Below are positions 31,346 to 39,124 of a stretch of 39,766 nt of DNA, in pieces. The notes below the pieces were generated by a model, which was given only the letters and a program-made list of their open reading frames with translations, was not told the DNA's origin and ran no database searches. Where the stretch lies: assembly GCF_001953305.1 (NCBI RefSeq), contig NZ_MTFE01000010.1:2809964-2849729 (forward strand), read 5' to 3'. Each line of letters starts with the position of its first letter. The first letter of the stretch is position 1. This DNA comes from Cnuella takakiae. GTDB taxonomy: Bacteria; Bacteroidota; Bacteroidia; Chitinophagales; Chitinophagaceae. A program made the translations under genes and the position numbers.

Positions 31346-32181
31346 AAGCGGCAGTAATTGGCATTGGATTGATCGGTGGTTCGATGGCCCTGGCTTTAAA
31401 AGAAAAGGGACTGATTGAAAAAGCGATCGGTGTAGACAACAATGTAACCCATACCACCAAGGCCCTGGAGTTGGGTTTGGTAGATGACATAAATAGCCTC
31501 GAGCAAGCAGTACAGGAAAGTGATTTGGTGATTTTGGCTGTACCGGTACATGCCATTTCAGGGTTGCTACCCCGGGTGCTTGATCTGGTGGACAGGCAGG
31601 TGGTGATGGATGTGGGCTCAACAAAGGCCGCCATGCTGGAAGTGATTGCCAGCCATCCCAAACGCAGCCGTTTTGTAGCCTCTCATCCGATGTGGGGTAC
31701 AGAGTACAGCGGTCCCGAAGCAGCCGTAAAAGACGCTTTTGCAGGCCGCGCTACCGTGATCTGCAACCGCGAAGAATCGGATAAAGATGCGGTAACACTG
31801 GTGGAAGATCTTTACACGACCTTGGGCATGCACCTAGTGTATATGGATGCCGCAGCCCACGATGTGCACGTGGCCTATGTCAGCCATATTTCGCATATCA
31901 CCTCTTTTGCCCTCGCCAATACGGTGCTGGAAAAAGAGCGGGAAGAGGACGCAATTTTCGAGTTGGCTTCTGCTGGTTTTGCCTCCACGGTGCGCCTGGC
32001 AAAAAGCAACCCCGAAACATGGGCCAGCATCTTTATGGAAAACCGGGAGAATGTTTTGGACGTGCTCAACGAGCATATCAGCCAGCTGCGCAAGTTCAAA
32101 GCATGCCTCGAAAAAGAGAATATTGAGTACCTGGCCGAATTGATGGCCAATGCGAACAAAATAAAAAGAATTTTAAAGTAA
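31342..32181 (+). CDS. tyrA: Prephenate dehydrogenase
   Basis: TyrA oxidises prephenate to 4-hydroxyphenylpyruvate for tyrosine. The N-terminal Rossmann fold has GIGLIGGSMALALK for NAD(P). DVGSTKAAML, SHPMWGTEYSGP and HDVHVAYVSHISH are the catalytic-domain motifs, with the conserved His residues. The protein has 279 residues, with no fused mutase or ACT domain. Its ATG overlaps the aminotransferase stop, so translation is coupled. Confidence 0.95.
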   Translation: MKAAVIGIGLIGGSMALALKEKGLIEKAIGVDNNVTHTTKALELGLVDDINSLEQAVQESDLVILAVPVHAISGLLPRVLDLVDRQVVMDVGSTKAAMLEVIASHPKRSRFVASHPMWGTEYSGPEAAVKDAFAGRATVICNREESDKDAVTLVEDLYTTLGMHLVYMDAAAHDVHVAYVSHISHITSFALANTVLEKEREEDAIFELASAGFASTVRLAKSNPETWASIFMENRENVLDVLNEHISQLRKFKACLEKENIEYLAELMANANKIKRILK

Positions 32182-32194
32182 GCTGTCAGCTATT

Positions 32195-32236
32195 AGCTGT
32201 TGGCTGTTAGCTAAGAAAAGCCAACAGCCAACAGCT
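32195..32236. repeat. AGCTGTTGGC-word inverted repeat between tyrA and the DAHP synthase gene
   Basis: Arms 32195-32212 and 32219-32236 pair over 18 bp with one mismatch. No T-run follows, so it is not an obvious terminator. A second copy of the same word family lies on the other side of the DAHP synthase gene. Confidence 0.75.
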
Positions 32237-32277
32237 AAAGGCCAAAAGCTTGCTCAACAACTTATAAACCTACAAAC

Positions 32278-33366
32278 ATGCAAACAGCAACCGCCCCGCA
32301 AACCCGCTCCGTTGAGGAGGTTTGGAAAAAGCGTCCCCTGATCATCTCGGGACCCTGCAGCGCAGAAACCGAAGAGCAGGTATTGGCCACCGCCACCCGC
32401 CTGGCTGCTACCGGCAAGGTAGACGTGCTCCGCTCCGGTATCTGGAAACCCCGCACCCGTCCCGGTTCTTTCGAAGGCATTGGCACAAAGGGTCTGCCCT
32501 GGCTGCAAGCCGCCAAAAAGGCTACCGGCCTGCTCACCGCAGTGGAAGTGGCTACCGCCAAGCAGGTGGAAGACGCTCTTCATTTTGATGTGGACATCCT
32601 TTGGATTGGTGCCCGCACTACCGTAAACCCCTTCAGCGTGCAGGAAGTGGCCGATGCGCTAAAAGGAGCCAAGGTGCCCGTGCTGATTAAAAACCCCATC
32701 AACCCTGACCTCGAGCTGTGGATCGGTGCCGTTGAGCGTGTGGCTAAAGCCGGTATTAAAGACATTGGACTGATCCACCGTGGCTTCTCTTCCTACGGCA
32801 ACAGCGAATACCGCAATGCCCCCATGTGGCACCTGGCCATCGAGATGAAGCGCCGCAACCCCGAGCTGCTCATCATCAACGACCCTTCGCATATTTGCGG
32901 TCGTCGCGACATCCTGCAGGACGTTGCCCAGAAAGCCATTGACCTCGACTTCGACGGCCTGATCATCGAAAGCCATATCGACCCGGATAATGCATGGAGC
33001 GATGCCAAACAACAGGTAACCCCCGAGCGTCTTGCTGAAATGCTGGATAGCATTACCTGGCGCCGTGAGGACGTGGCTTCGGAAGAATACCACGCTGCCC
33101 TCGAAAAATTGCGTGCCCAGATCGACCACCTGGATGACGAGCTGATGCAGATCCTCAGCCAGCGCATGAAAGTGGCCGAGAAGATCGGTACTTATAAAAA
33201 AGAGAACAACATCACCGTATTGCAAACCAACCGCTGGAACGAGATCCTGCAGCGTGCCACCGCCAAGGGCGAGAAGCTGGGCCTGAGCGCCGACTTCATC
33301 ACCCGCTATTTCGACGCGGTACACCTGGAGAGCATCAACCACCAGACCAAGGTGCTGAACTCCTAG
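32278..33366 (+). CDS. Bifunctional DAHP synthase / chorismate mutase
   Basis: The N-terminal part (about residues 1-265) is a type I-beta DAHP synthase, the first step of the shikimate pathway: GPCSAETEEQV, RSGIWKPRTRPGSFEGIG, KNPINPDLELWIGA and NDPSHICGRRDI are the conserved segments. Residues about 272-362 form an AroQ-type chorismate mutase (LRAQIDHLDDELMQILSQRMKV is the hallmark helix). The order synthase-then-mutase is typical of Bacteroidota. The mutase part provides prephenate for pheA and tyrA and often confers feedback control on the synthase. Confidence 0.95.
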   Translation: MQTATAPQTRSVEEVWKKRPLIISGPCSAETEEQVLATATRLAATGKVDVLRSGIWKPRTRPGSFEGIGTKGLPWLQAAKKATGLLTAVEVATAKQVEDALHFDVDILWIGARTTVNPFSVQEVADALKGAKVPVLIKNPINPDLELWIGAVERVAKAGIKDIGLIHRGFSSYGNSEYRNAPMWHLAIEMKRRNPELLIINDPSHICGRRDILQDVAQKAIDLDFDGLIIESHIDPDNAWSDAKQQVTPERLAEMLDSITWRREDVASEEYHAALEKLRAQIDHLDDELMQILSQRMKVAEKIGTYKKENNITVLQTNRWNEILQRATAKGEKLGLSADFITRYFDAVHLESINHQTKVLNS

Positions 33367-33418
33367 GTTCAGTTTGCAGGTTTGTAGGTTTGTTTTTTAG
33401 AATAGCTCTTGGCTTTTG

Positions 33419-33458
33419 GCTATTAGCTGTTAGCTTCTCCCTGCTAACAGCTAATAGC
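33419..33458. repeat. AGCTATTAGC-word inverted repeat between the DAHP synthase gene and aroB
   Basis: Arms 33419-33434 and 33443-33458 are an exact 16-bp inverted repeat, with an extra AATAGCTAACAGC word to the right. Related to 32195-32236. The weak TTATTTTA after it is not a convincing terminator, in keeping with a continuous operon. Confidence 0.75.
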
Positions 33459-33508
33459 TAATAGCTAACAGCTTATTTTAAACCTCTTTTATATACTAAC
33501 GCCCCTCA

Positions 33509-34519
33509 ATGCCCGAAAAGAAGATCCAGTTCAGCAGGCAAAAGGTTTCTTACTTCTTTGAAGCCTCCATCAGCCAGCTGAAGGAAATAGTACCACAGAA
33601 GAAGACCATCATCATTACCGACCAGCACCTTTTTGATCTGCATCAAAAGAAGTTCAAGGGTTTCCAGACCATTGTACTTAAGCCAGGCGAGCAGTACAAG
33701 GTGCAGGCAACAGTAGACGCTGTCATCGAGCAACTGATCGCCCTCAAGGCCGACCGCCAGAGTTTCCTGGTGGGTGTGGGCGGCGGTGTTATTACTGACC
33801 TCACCGGATACATTGCTTCCGTATTTATGCGCGGCATTGGTTTTGGCTTTGTGCCTACCACCTTATTGGCCATGGTGGATGCATCAATTGGTGGCAAGAA
33901 TGGTATTGATGTAGGTGCTTACAAGAACATGGTGGGTACCATCAACCAACCGCGTTTCCTGTTGTACGACGCATCCCTGCTCAAGACCTTACCTGATGGC
34001 GAGTGGCGCAATGGTTTTGCAGAAATCATCAAGCACGCAGCTATTAAGGATGTATCAATGTTCCGGCAGCTTGAAGCTGCCAGTCTCAAGCATTTTCAAA
34101 AGAACAAGGCTGCGTTGGAAGCACTCATCCGCCGCAATGCCCTGATCAAATCAAAAGTGGTGCAGGAAGACGAATTTGAAAAAGGCGAACGCCGCCTGCT
34201 CAACTTTGGTCATACTTTGGCCCATGCCATCGAAACGCCTTACAACCTGCCACATGGTCATGCCGTGAGCATCGGTATGAGCTTCGCCGCCCATCTTTCC
34301 GAAGAGCTGCTTGGATTCAATGGTTTTGTACGCCTTCAGCAACTGATCCAGCAGTATGGATTACCTACTGAAATTATTTTCGACCGTCAGCAAACCTTCG
34401 AGCTGCTCACCAGCGACAAGAAGAAGGACGGCGACCATATGAATTTTGTTTTGCTCAGTAAAGTAGGCAAGGCACTGGTAGAAAAAATCCCGCTTCAAAC
34501 TATTTACAACTATCTCTGA
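33509..34519 (+). CDS. aroB: 3-Dehydroquinate synthase
   Basis: AroB closes DAHP to 3-dehydroquinate using NAD and a metal. GVGGGVITDLTGYIASVFMRG, PTTLLAMVDASIGGKNGID and NFGHTLAHAIET are the family motifs, with the metal-binding Glu and His in the last two regions and HGHAVSIGM. At 336 residues it is somewhat shorter than E. coli AroB (about 362). Its TGA overlaps the aroA ATG by one base. Confidence 0.95.
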   Translation: MPEKKIQFSRQKVSYFFEASISQLKEIVPQKKTIIITDQHLFDLHQKKFKGFQTIVLKPGEQYKVQATVDAVIEQLIALKADRQSFLVGVGGGVITDLTGYIASVFMRGIGFGFVPTTLLAMVDASIGGKNGIDVGAYKNMVGTINQPRFLLYDASLLKTLPDGEWRNGFAEIIKHAAIKDVSMFRQLEAASLKHFQKNKAALEALIRRNALIKSKVVQEDEFEKGERRLLNFGHTLAHAIETPYNLPHGHAVSIGMSFAAHLSEELLGFNGFVRLQQLIQQYGLPTEIIFDRQQTFELLTSDKKKDGDHMNFVLLSKVGKALVEKIPLQTIYNYL

Positions 34520-35811
34520 TGATTGCAACGGTTCAACCCTCCAGCATAAAAGGCACCATCACCGCGCCTGCATCCAAGAGCGCCATGCAGCGTGCCTGCG
34601 CGGCCGCACTGGTGCGCAAAGGCATTTCGGTACTGCACAATCCCGGTGTTTCCAACGATGACAAAGCGGCACTCAATATCATCCAGCAACTGGGTGCAAC
34701 GGTACAACAAGCAGGTGAAACAATTGTAGTGGAAAGCGGCGGTGTGGCTCCTGTTGCCGACACCATCGACTGCCACGAAAGCGGTCTTTCCATTCGCATG
34801 TTTACTTCTGTTGCCGCATTGGCTTCCCGCAAAATATCGGTTGTTGGTTCCGGCAGTCTTGCAAAAAGACCCATGAACTTCTTCGATGAAGTGCTGCCTC
34901 AACTGGAAGTGGAGATCAATAGCAGGGAAGGTTACCTGCCGCTGGAGATCACCGGTCCTTTGCAACCCCGCAACATTACCGTAGATGGTTCGCTGTCTTC
35001 GCAATACCTCACCGGTTTGCTCTTTGCCTATGCCGCTGCCGGTGCATCTGATGTAGGCATCCATGTTACCAACCTCAATAGCCGTCCTTATGTCGACCTG
35101 ACTTTGGAAGTGCTGAAATCATTTGGTTTACCCGTACCGGAAAACCGCAACTATGAAACTTTTTATTTTCCGCCGCTTGCAGCTACTGCGCCTGCGGAAA
35201 AGATCGACTATACCGTTGAAGGCGACTGGAGCGGTGGCGCTTTCCTGTTGGTAGGTGCCGCCATTGCAGGTGATGTGGTGGTAAAAGGACTGGACCTGCA
35301 ATCTGCACAGGCCGACAAAGCCGTGATGCAGGCCCTGATGAGTGCCAGTGCTTTGATGAGCGTGGAAGTGGACCAAATCCATATCCGCCAATCCAAACTC
35401 AAAGCATTCCAGTTTGATGCTACCGACTGCCCCGACCTGTTTCCGCCATTGGTTGCCCTTGCTTCTTATTGCGAAGGCACTACAGTGATACAGGGCACTA
35501 CGCGCCTTACGCATAAAGAAAGCAACCGGGCGCTCACTTTGCAGGAAGAGTTTGGTAAAATGGGTATCGAGATCAATTTGCAGGACGACCTGATGATCAT
35601 TAAAGGTGGTACAGGCATTACCAACACCGAAGTTTCTTCGCATAACGATCACCGTATAGCCATGGCAGCTGCTGTTGCAGCGCTCAAGGGCGAAGGCACC
35701 ATGACCATCAGCGGTGCCGAAGCGGTTAATAAATCCTATCCCCAGTTCTGGAGCCATATCGCGCAATTGGGTGCAAGCGTAACAACAACAGATGCTGTTT
35801 TGAACCACTAA
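34519..35811 (+). CDS. aroA: 3-Phosphoshikimate 1-carboxyvinyltransferase (EPSP synthase)
   Basis: AroA adds enolpyruvate to shikimate-3-phosphate. APASKSAMQRACAAAL near the N-terminus contains the substrate-binding Lys and Ser. GSLAKRPMNFF, DGSLSSQYLTGLL, DATDCPDLFPPLVALA and HNDHRIAMAAAVAAL carry the catalytic Asp, Arg and His. CHESGLSIRMFTSVA replaces the usual GNAGTAxRP loop, a divergence I consider normal for this phylum. It has 430 residues and is translationally coupled to aroB. The final Asn-His codons and the stop lie in an AACCACTAAG repeat word. Confidence 0.94.
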   Translation: MIATVQPSSIKGTITAPASKSAMQRACAAALVRKGISVLHNPGVSNDDKAALNIIQQLGATVQQAGETIVVESGGVAPVADTIDCHESGLSIRMFTSVAALASRKISVVGSGSLAKRPMNFFDEVLPQLEVEINSREGYLPLEITGPLQPRNITVDGSLSSQYLTGLLFAYAAAGASDVGIHVTNLNSRPYVDLTLEVLKSFGLPVPENRNYETFYFPPLAATAPAEKIDYTVEGDWSGGAFLLVGAAIAGDVVVKGLDLQSAQADKAVMQALMSASALMSVEVDQIHIRQSKLKAFQFDATDCPDLFPPLVALASYCEGTTVIQGTTRLTHKESNRALTLQEEFGKMGIEINLQDDLMIIKGGTGITNTEVSSHNDHRIAMAAAVAALKGEGTMTISGAEAVNKSYPQFWSHIAQLGASVTTTDAVLNH

Positions 35812-35936
35812 GAAACGAAGTAAAGAAGGGTACACAAAGAGGAAAAGTTTGTTTATGACATGCGCTCATTATATAGCAAGTCTTTTAAATCCAGCTTAGT
35901 GCTCCTTTTTTCTTTTGCGTCTTTGTGGTTTTTAAA
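35802..35936. repeat. AACCAC...AAAG-word repeat between aroA and aroC
   Basis: The left half (35802-35845) has AACCACTAAG and ACACAAAGAGG words. The right half (about 35905-35936) has the opposite TCTTTTGCGTCTTTGTGGTT. The two are imperfect inverted copies around an AT-rich centre. The element starts inside the last codons of aroA. Confidence 0.6.
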
Positions 35937-35945
35937 AAATAATCT

Positions 35946-36941
35946 ATGAACTCTTTCGGCCGACTTTTTCGCGTAAGCATATTTGGAGAATCGCATGGAC
36001 CTGCGGTAGGCATTATCATCGATGGTTGCCCTGCCGGTATCGATCTCGCTCCTGAAGATTTTACCACCGATATTGAACGCCGCAAGGGCGGTACGCAAAA
36101 AGGCACTACACCCCGCCAGGAAGCCGACCTGCCCATTTTTCAAAGTGGTGTGTTCAAGGGTAAAACCACTGGCGCTCCGCTAACCGTCTTGTTTGAAAAC
36201 AATAATACTCGCTCTGGCGATTACGAAAAGCAACGGTCTTTTCCACGTCCCGGTCATGCCGACTTTGTTGCCAGCAAAAAATTTGGCGGCTATGAAGATT
36301 TTCGCGGTGGCGGTCACTTTAGTGGCCGGCTTACAGTATGCCTGGTTGCCGCAGGTGTGGTGGCAAAAAAGGTGCTGGGTGCTGTTGATGTAAAAGCTTC
36401 CATCCTCGAAATAGGTGGTGAGCAGGACCTGGAGAAAGGGCTGCAGAAAGCTATTGATGCAAAAGATTCTGTTGGTGGTATTGTTGAATGCGTGGTAAGC
36501 GGGCTGCCTATCGGACTTGGTGAGCCTTTCTTTGATTCTGTTGAATCAGTGATTGCACATGCAGCCTTTGCCATACCTGCGGTAAAAGGCATCGAATTTG
36601 GTGCGGGCTTCCTGGCAGCCAAGATGTTTGGTGTGTCGCACAACGATACTTTGCTGGATATGGAAGGTCATACCGAAAGCAATAATGCAGGGGGGGTAGT
36701 GGGTGGCATCAGCAATGGCAATAAACTGGTTTTCCGGGTTGCTATAAAGCCCACATCTTCTACACCTAAAGAACAGGAATCCTTGAACTGGGAAACTGGT
36801 GAAGTGGAGAAGTTTTCCATCAAGGGCCGTCATGATCTTTGTATTGCGCTGCGTGTACCGCCTGTATTGGAAGCTGTTGCTGCCATGGCCATGGCCGACC
36901 TGATGTTGCTGGAAGGTGTTCGGCCTAGGGTTGTTCAATAG
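35946..36941 (+). CDS. aroC: Chorismate synthase
   Basis: AroC makes chorismate from EPSP with reduced FMN. FGESHGPAVGIIIDGCPAG, RPGHADFVASKKFGGYEDFRGGGHFSGR (split across residues about 99-127) and the C-terminal GRHDLCIALRVPPVLEA are diagnostic. At 331 residues it is a little shorter than many homologues (about 360) but ends normally. It is the last gene of the aromatic operon. A weak 7-bp hairpin (36987-37008) follows, without a T-run. Confidence 0.95.
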   Translation: MNSFGRLFRVSIFGESHGPAVGIIIDGCPAGIDLAPEDFTTDIERRKGGTQKGTTPRQEADLPIFQSGVFKGKTTGAPLTVLFENNNTRSGDYEKQRSFPRPGHADFVASKKFGGYEDFRGGGHFSGRLTVCLVAAGVVAKKVLGAVDVKASILEIGGEQDLEKGLQKAIDAKDSVGGIVECVVSGLPIGLGEPFFDSVESVIAHAAFAIPAVKGIEFGAGFLAAKMFGVSHNDTLLDMEGHTESNNAGGVVGGISNGNKLVFRVAIKPTSSTPKEQESLNWETGEVEKFSIKGRHDLCIALRVPPVLEAVAAMAMADLMLLEGVRPRVVQ

Positions 36942-37016
36942 GAAAAATCATTTTCAATTCAATGATCTCATACCAACGCAAAAAACAGTGGCAGAAAATA
37001 TTGCCACTATTTGAGA

Positions 37017-37069
37017 CTGTCATGCCGAACTTGTTTCGGCACCTCCTCTGATACTGAGGCATGTGACAG
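37017..37069. repeat. Palindromic repeat of the TGCCGAACTTGTT family, copy B
   Basis: CTGTCATGCCGAACTTGTTT at the left and GGCATGTGACAG at the right form an imperfect hairpin. Its left arm is nearly the same as copy A at 28824. It lies in the 350-bp gap after aroC, which holds no gene. Confidence 0.7.
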
Positions 37070-37163
37070 AATATAGAAAAGGATGCTGATCCGCCGCGGC
37101 GGAAGTCATTACAGCCCACTGTGTCGTTTATGAATTTTGTTTTGAATGATTTGAATCCCTATT

Positions 37164-37187
37164 AACCCACGGTTTTAACCGTGGGTT
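37164..37187. repeat. Perfect 11-bp hairpin after aroC
   Basis: AACCCACGGTT (37164-37174) pairs with 37177-37187, with a 2-nt gap. No T-run longer than two follows, so it is probably another repeat word (ACCCACGG..CCGTGGGT) and not a terminator. Confidence 0.65.
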
Positions 37188-37291
37188 ATTCATTTGCCGG
37201 CAAGGCGTGTAAACTGTATCAACGGTTTACGTGATTGCCTGCCATTGTTTTTGATTACTTTTCAATTACGCTATTATTCAAAATTCAATAC

Positions 37292-37606
37292 ATGCACAAC
37301 TATATCGTTAACGCATCCATCCAGATCGTACCGCTTGCACAAGACCGGCATCCTTATGAATGGGTTGATGAAGCCATTACCATCATCCAGGCTTCAGGCA
37401 TCAAGCATGAAGTGAGTGCATTTCAAACCGTGCTCGAAGGCACCTACAAGGAAGTGATGCAAGTAATTCATGATGTACAGGAGCACCTGTTTCAAAAAGG
37501 TTGTGCCGAATGGATCACGCAGGTGCAACTGCAGATAAGAACAAATGGCGATATTACTGCTGATGACAAAACGGCAAAGTATCAATCCGTCAGTTTAGCC
37601 AGCTGA
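37292..37606 (+). CDS. Thiamine-binding-type protein (MTH1187/YkoF-like fold)
   Basis: The 104-residue protein fits the small MTH1187/YkoF-like family: VNASIQIVPLAQ, then VDEAITIIQASGIKHEVSAFQTVLEGTYKEVMQVI. These are ferredoxin-like folds, some of which bind thiamine. ATG 37292 starts at the conserved beginning; the frame upstream to 37235 is AT-rich non-coding. The last 25 bp overlap the 3' end of the dipeptidase gene on the other strand. No thiamine gene is nearby and no TPP riboswitch was seen. Confidence 0.8.
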   Translation: MHNYIVNASIQIVPLAQDRHPYEWVDEAITIIQASGIKHEVSAFQTVLEGTYKEVMQVIHDVQEHLFQKGCAEWITQVQLQIRTNGDITADDKTAKYQSVSLAS

Positions 37607-38280
37607 CCAAAGGAAAGATCCAGTACTGGAAAAGTTTTACCAGACCAGCTATAGTGCCACCACTCTGTTGCTAATGATGTAAAGCCATGTTCCTCCATGG
37701 CTTTTTTCAATAAGTTCCTGTTGGCCTGCTGCTGCGCATTCAGCCCTTTAAACCCATGATGGGCACTGTCTGTAAAATTATCGAAACCGGTGCCCATGTC
37801 TAATTCCTGCCCTGTATCGAGAATATAAAGCGTTAGGTCTACCGCAATACCCCTGTTGTGCCCTGATCCTTTTGCAGGGTTGGCTACATAACGTTCATCT
37901 GGTACCAAGCCCCACATCTTTTTACTTATGGTGTAAGGCCGGTATGCATCCCAAATAATAATGCCGTAACCCTGTTGCTTTAAGGTTGCAGCAATTGCCA
38001 GCAATGCCTTTGCTGCAGGCATACGCAGGTAAGTATTATGGTGTTTGGGATACAGCCTTTGCCCAGTAAAATTATTGTTGCCAGCATAAACTGGTTGGTA
38101 CATGATACCATCATAAGTTCCAATCGGCACCATCTTACCCACACTATCAGCCAGTACCATGCGCTTATAAACTTTGTATTTATCCACAACCAGCAGCTTT
38201 GTGCCTTGTGCAAAGGTTAAAAATGGTGCGATTATTGTTAAGAGTGCACCACATATAAAGCCAACACTGCCCTTGTTCAT
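37582..38280 (-). CDS. D-alanyl-D-alanine dipeptidase, VanX/DdpX family
   Basis: This zinc enzyme splits D-Ala-D-Ala. The motifs of the VanX family are present: YRPYTISKKMW (catalytic Arg), SGHNRGIAVDLTL (zinc His and Asp) and EWWHY (catalytic Glu and zinc His). A signal peptide (MNKGSVGFICGALLTIIAPFLTFAQ) sends it to the periplasm, unlike cytoplasmic VanX of vancomycin-resistance clusters. No vanH/vanA-type ligase is nearby, so a role in peptidoglycan recycling is more likely than resistance. At 232 residues the length is normal. Confidence 0.9.
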   Translation of the reverse strand: MNKGSVGFICGALLTIIAPFLTFAQGTKLLVVDKYKVYKRMVLADSVGKMVPIGTYDGIMYQPVYAGNNNFTGQRLYPKHHNTYLRMPAAKALLAIAATLKQQGYGIIIWDAYRPYTISKKMWGLVPDERYVANPAKGSGHNRGIAVDLTLYILDTGQELDMGTGFDNFTDSAHHGFKGLNAQQQANRNLLKKAMEEHGFTSLATEWWHYSWSGKTFPVLDLSFGQLAKLTD

Positions 38281-38658
38281 GTGTGTAAGTTAAGTGTTGA
38301 ATGAATAGTGTTGCGGACTGCGGTTAACAGTATATAACTGCCAATGGCATACGCTACACTAAAGGAAAATGATAAGGGTTTTTGCATACCGCTTTGTCTT
38401 AATGTGCAGATTATTTCCTGTAGCCATGAAATGGTCTTAGCTTAGGTAAGCGGGTTTAAAAGGAGCCCCTGGTTTACGCCGGTGGGTTATTTTAACACCT
38501 AAAAGCTGGCTGGCTGGGCATAAGGGCTTAAGTTTGCACCCTTTCAACGAGACGAACCTCCGGCAGGAGGATATGGTAAATATTGCCGGAGCAGGGTAAT
38601 AAAGAGCGGAAGACTGAGTGAGGAAGGAATTTGTTCAACGCAAATTAACCCCAATCGT
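38281..38658. other. 378-bp intergenic region with a possible structured leader
   Basis: No gene is seen. TAAGTTTG at 38529-38536 matches the -7 consensus on the plus strand and would give a leader of about 115 nt before the gene at 38659. In that leader CCTCC (38557-38561) pairs with 38566-38570 over 5 bp, while CTCCGGCA (38558-38565) pairs with 38584-38591 over 8 bp. The two pairings exclude each other. Confidence 0.45.
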
Positions 38659-39066
38659 ATGAAGACATTTTTTAGGTTCTTTTTGATGGTGCTGCTGGTG
38701 CTGGTCACGCGTGTGCAGGCACAAGAGCCTGCAGCATCAGCAATGCCTGAAATAAAAACATTCTTCGGTATGGCATCTTACTATGCCGAAAAGTTTAAGG
38801 GTCGTAAAACCGCTAATGGCGATGTGTATGATCCGGGCAACCTAACGGCAGCTTGCAATGTGTTACCCCTTGGCACCTGGATAAGGGTCACCAACCTTAA
38901 AAACCAGAAAGTGGTAGTGGTGCGTACCAACGATCGGTTACACCCTAAAATGAACCGTCTGGTAGACCTGAGCGGTACTGCTGCCAAGATTTTAGGTTAT
39001 GCGAATGCAGGACTTACCCGTGTGAAGGTAGAAGTGCTGGGCAGAAAGTCTCCCGCCGACAATTAA
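38659..39066 (+). CDS. RlpA-like double-psi beta-barrel exported protein
   Basis: The 135-residue protein has a signal peptide ending VQAQ and a single RlpA-like domain: GMASYYAEKFKGRKTANGD, then NLTAACNVLPLGTWIRVTNL, RTNDRLHPKMNRLVDLS and AAKILGYANAGLTRVKVEVL. RlpA in Pseudomonas is a lytic transglycosylase acting on peptidoglycan without stem peptides. There is no SPOR domain here, so it is a minimal form. No lipobox Cys is seen, so it is probably soluble. Cell-wall context fits the nearby dipeptidase. Confidence 0.88.
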   Translation: MKTFFRFFLMVLLVLVTRVQAQEPAASAMPEIKTFFGMASYYAEKFKGRKTANGDVYDPGNLTAACNVLPLGTWIRVTNLKNQKVVVVRTNDRLHPKMNRLVDLSGTAAKILGYANAGLTRVKVEVLGRKSPADN

Positions 39067-39075
39067 TCTTTTTTC

Positions 39076-39083
39076 GATATTTG
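39076..39083 (+). promoter_or_regulatory. Possible -7 element for the outer-membrane protein gene
   Basis: GATATTTG (seven of eight positions of TAnnTTTG) lies 41 bp before the ATG at 39125. Confidence 0.3.
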
Positions 39084-39124
39084 CGTCAGGTTCACATGAT
39101 CCCAACAACCAACACACCACGCAA

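Noticed and set aside
30050-31624. A 524-codon frame opposite the aminotransferase and tyrA genes
   Set aside because: It spans two well-supported genes and has no family match I can see.
37582-38280. Vancomycin-resistance gene
   Set aside because: The VanX-like protein has a signal peptide, and no vanH- or vanA-type gene is next to it, so periplasmic dipeptide recycling is more likely.
38281-38658. TPP, cobalamin or c-di-AMP riboswitch near the thiamine-binding-type and RlpA-like genes
   Set aside because: None of the conserved core sequences could be found by eye. Only the alternative hairpins are reported.
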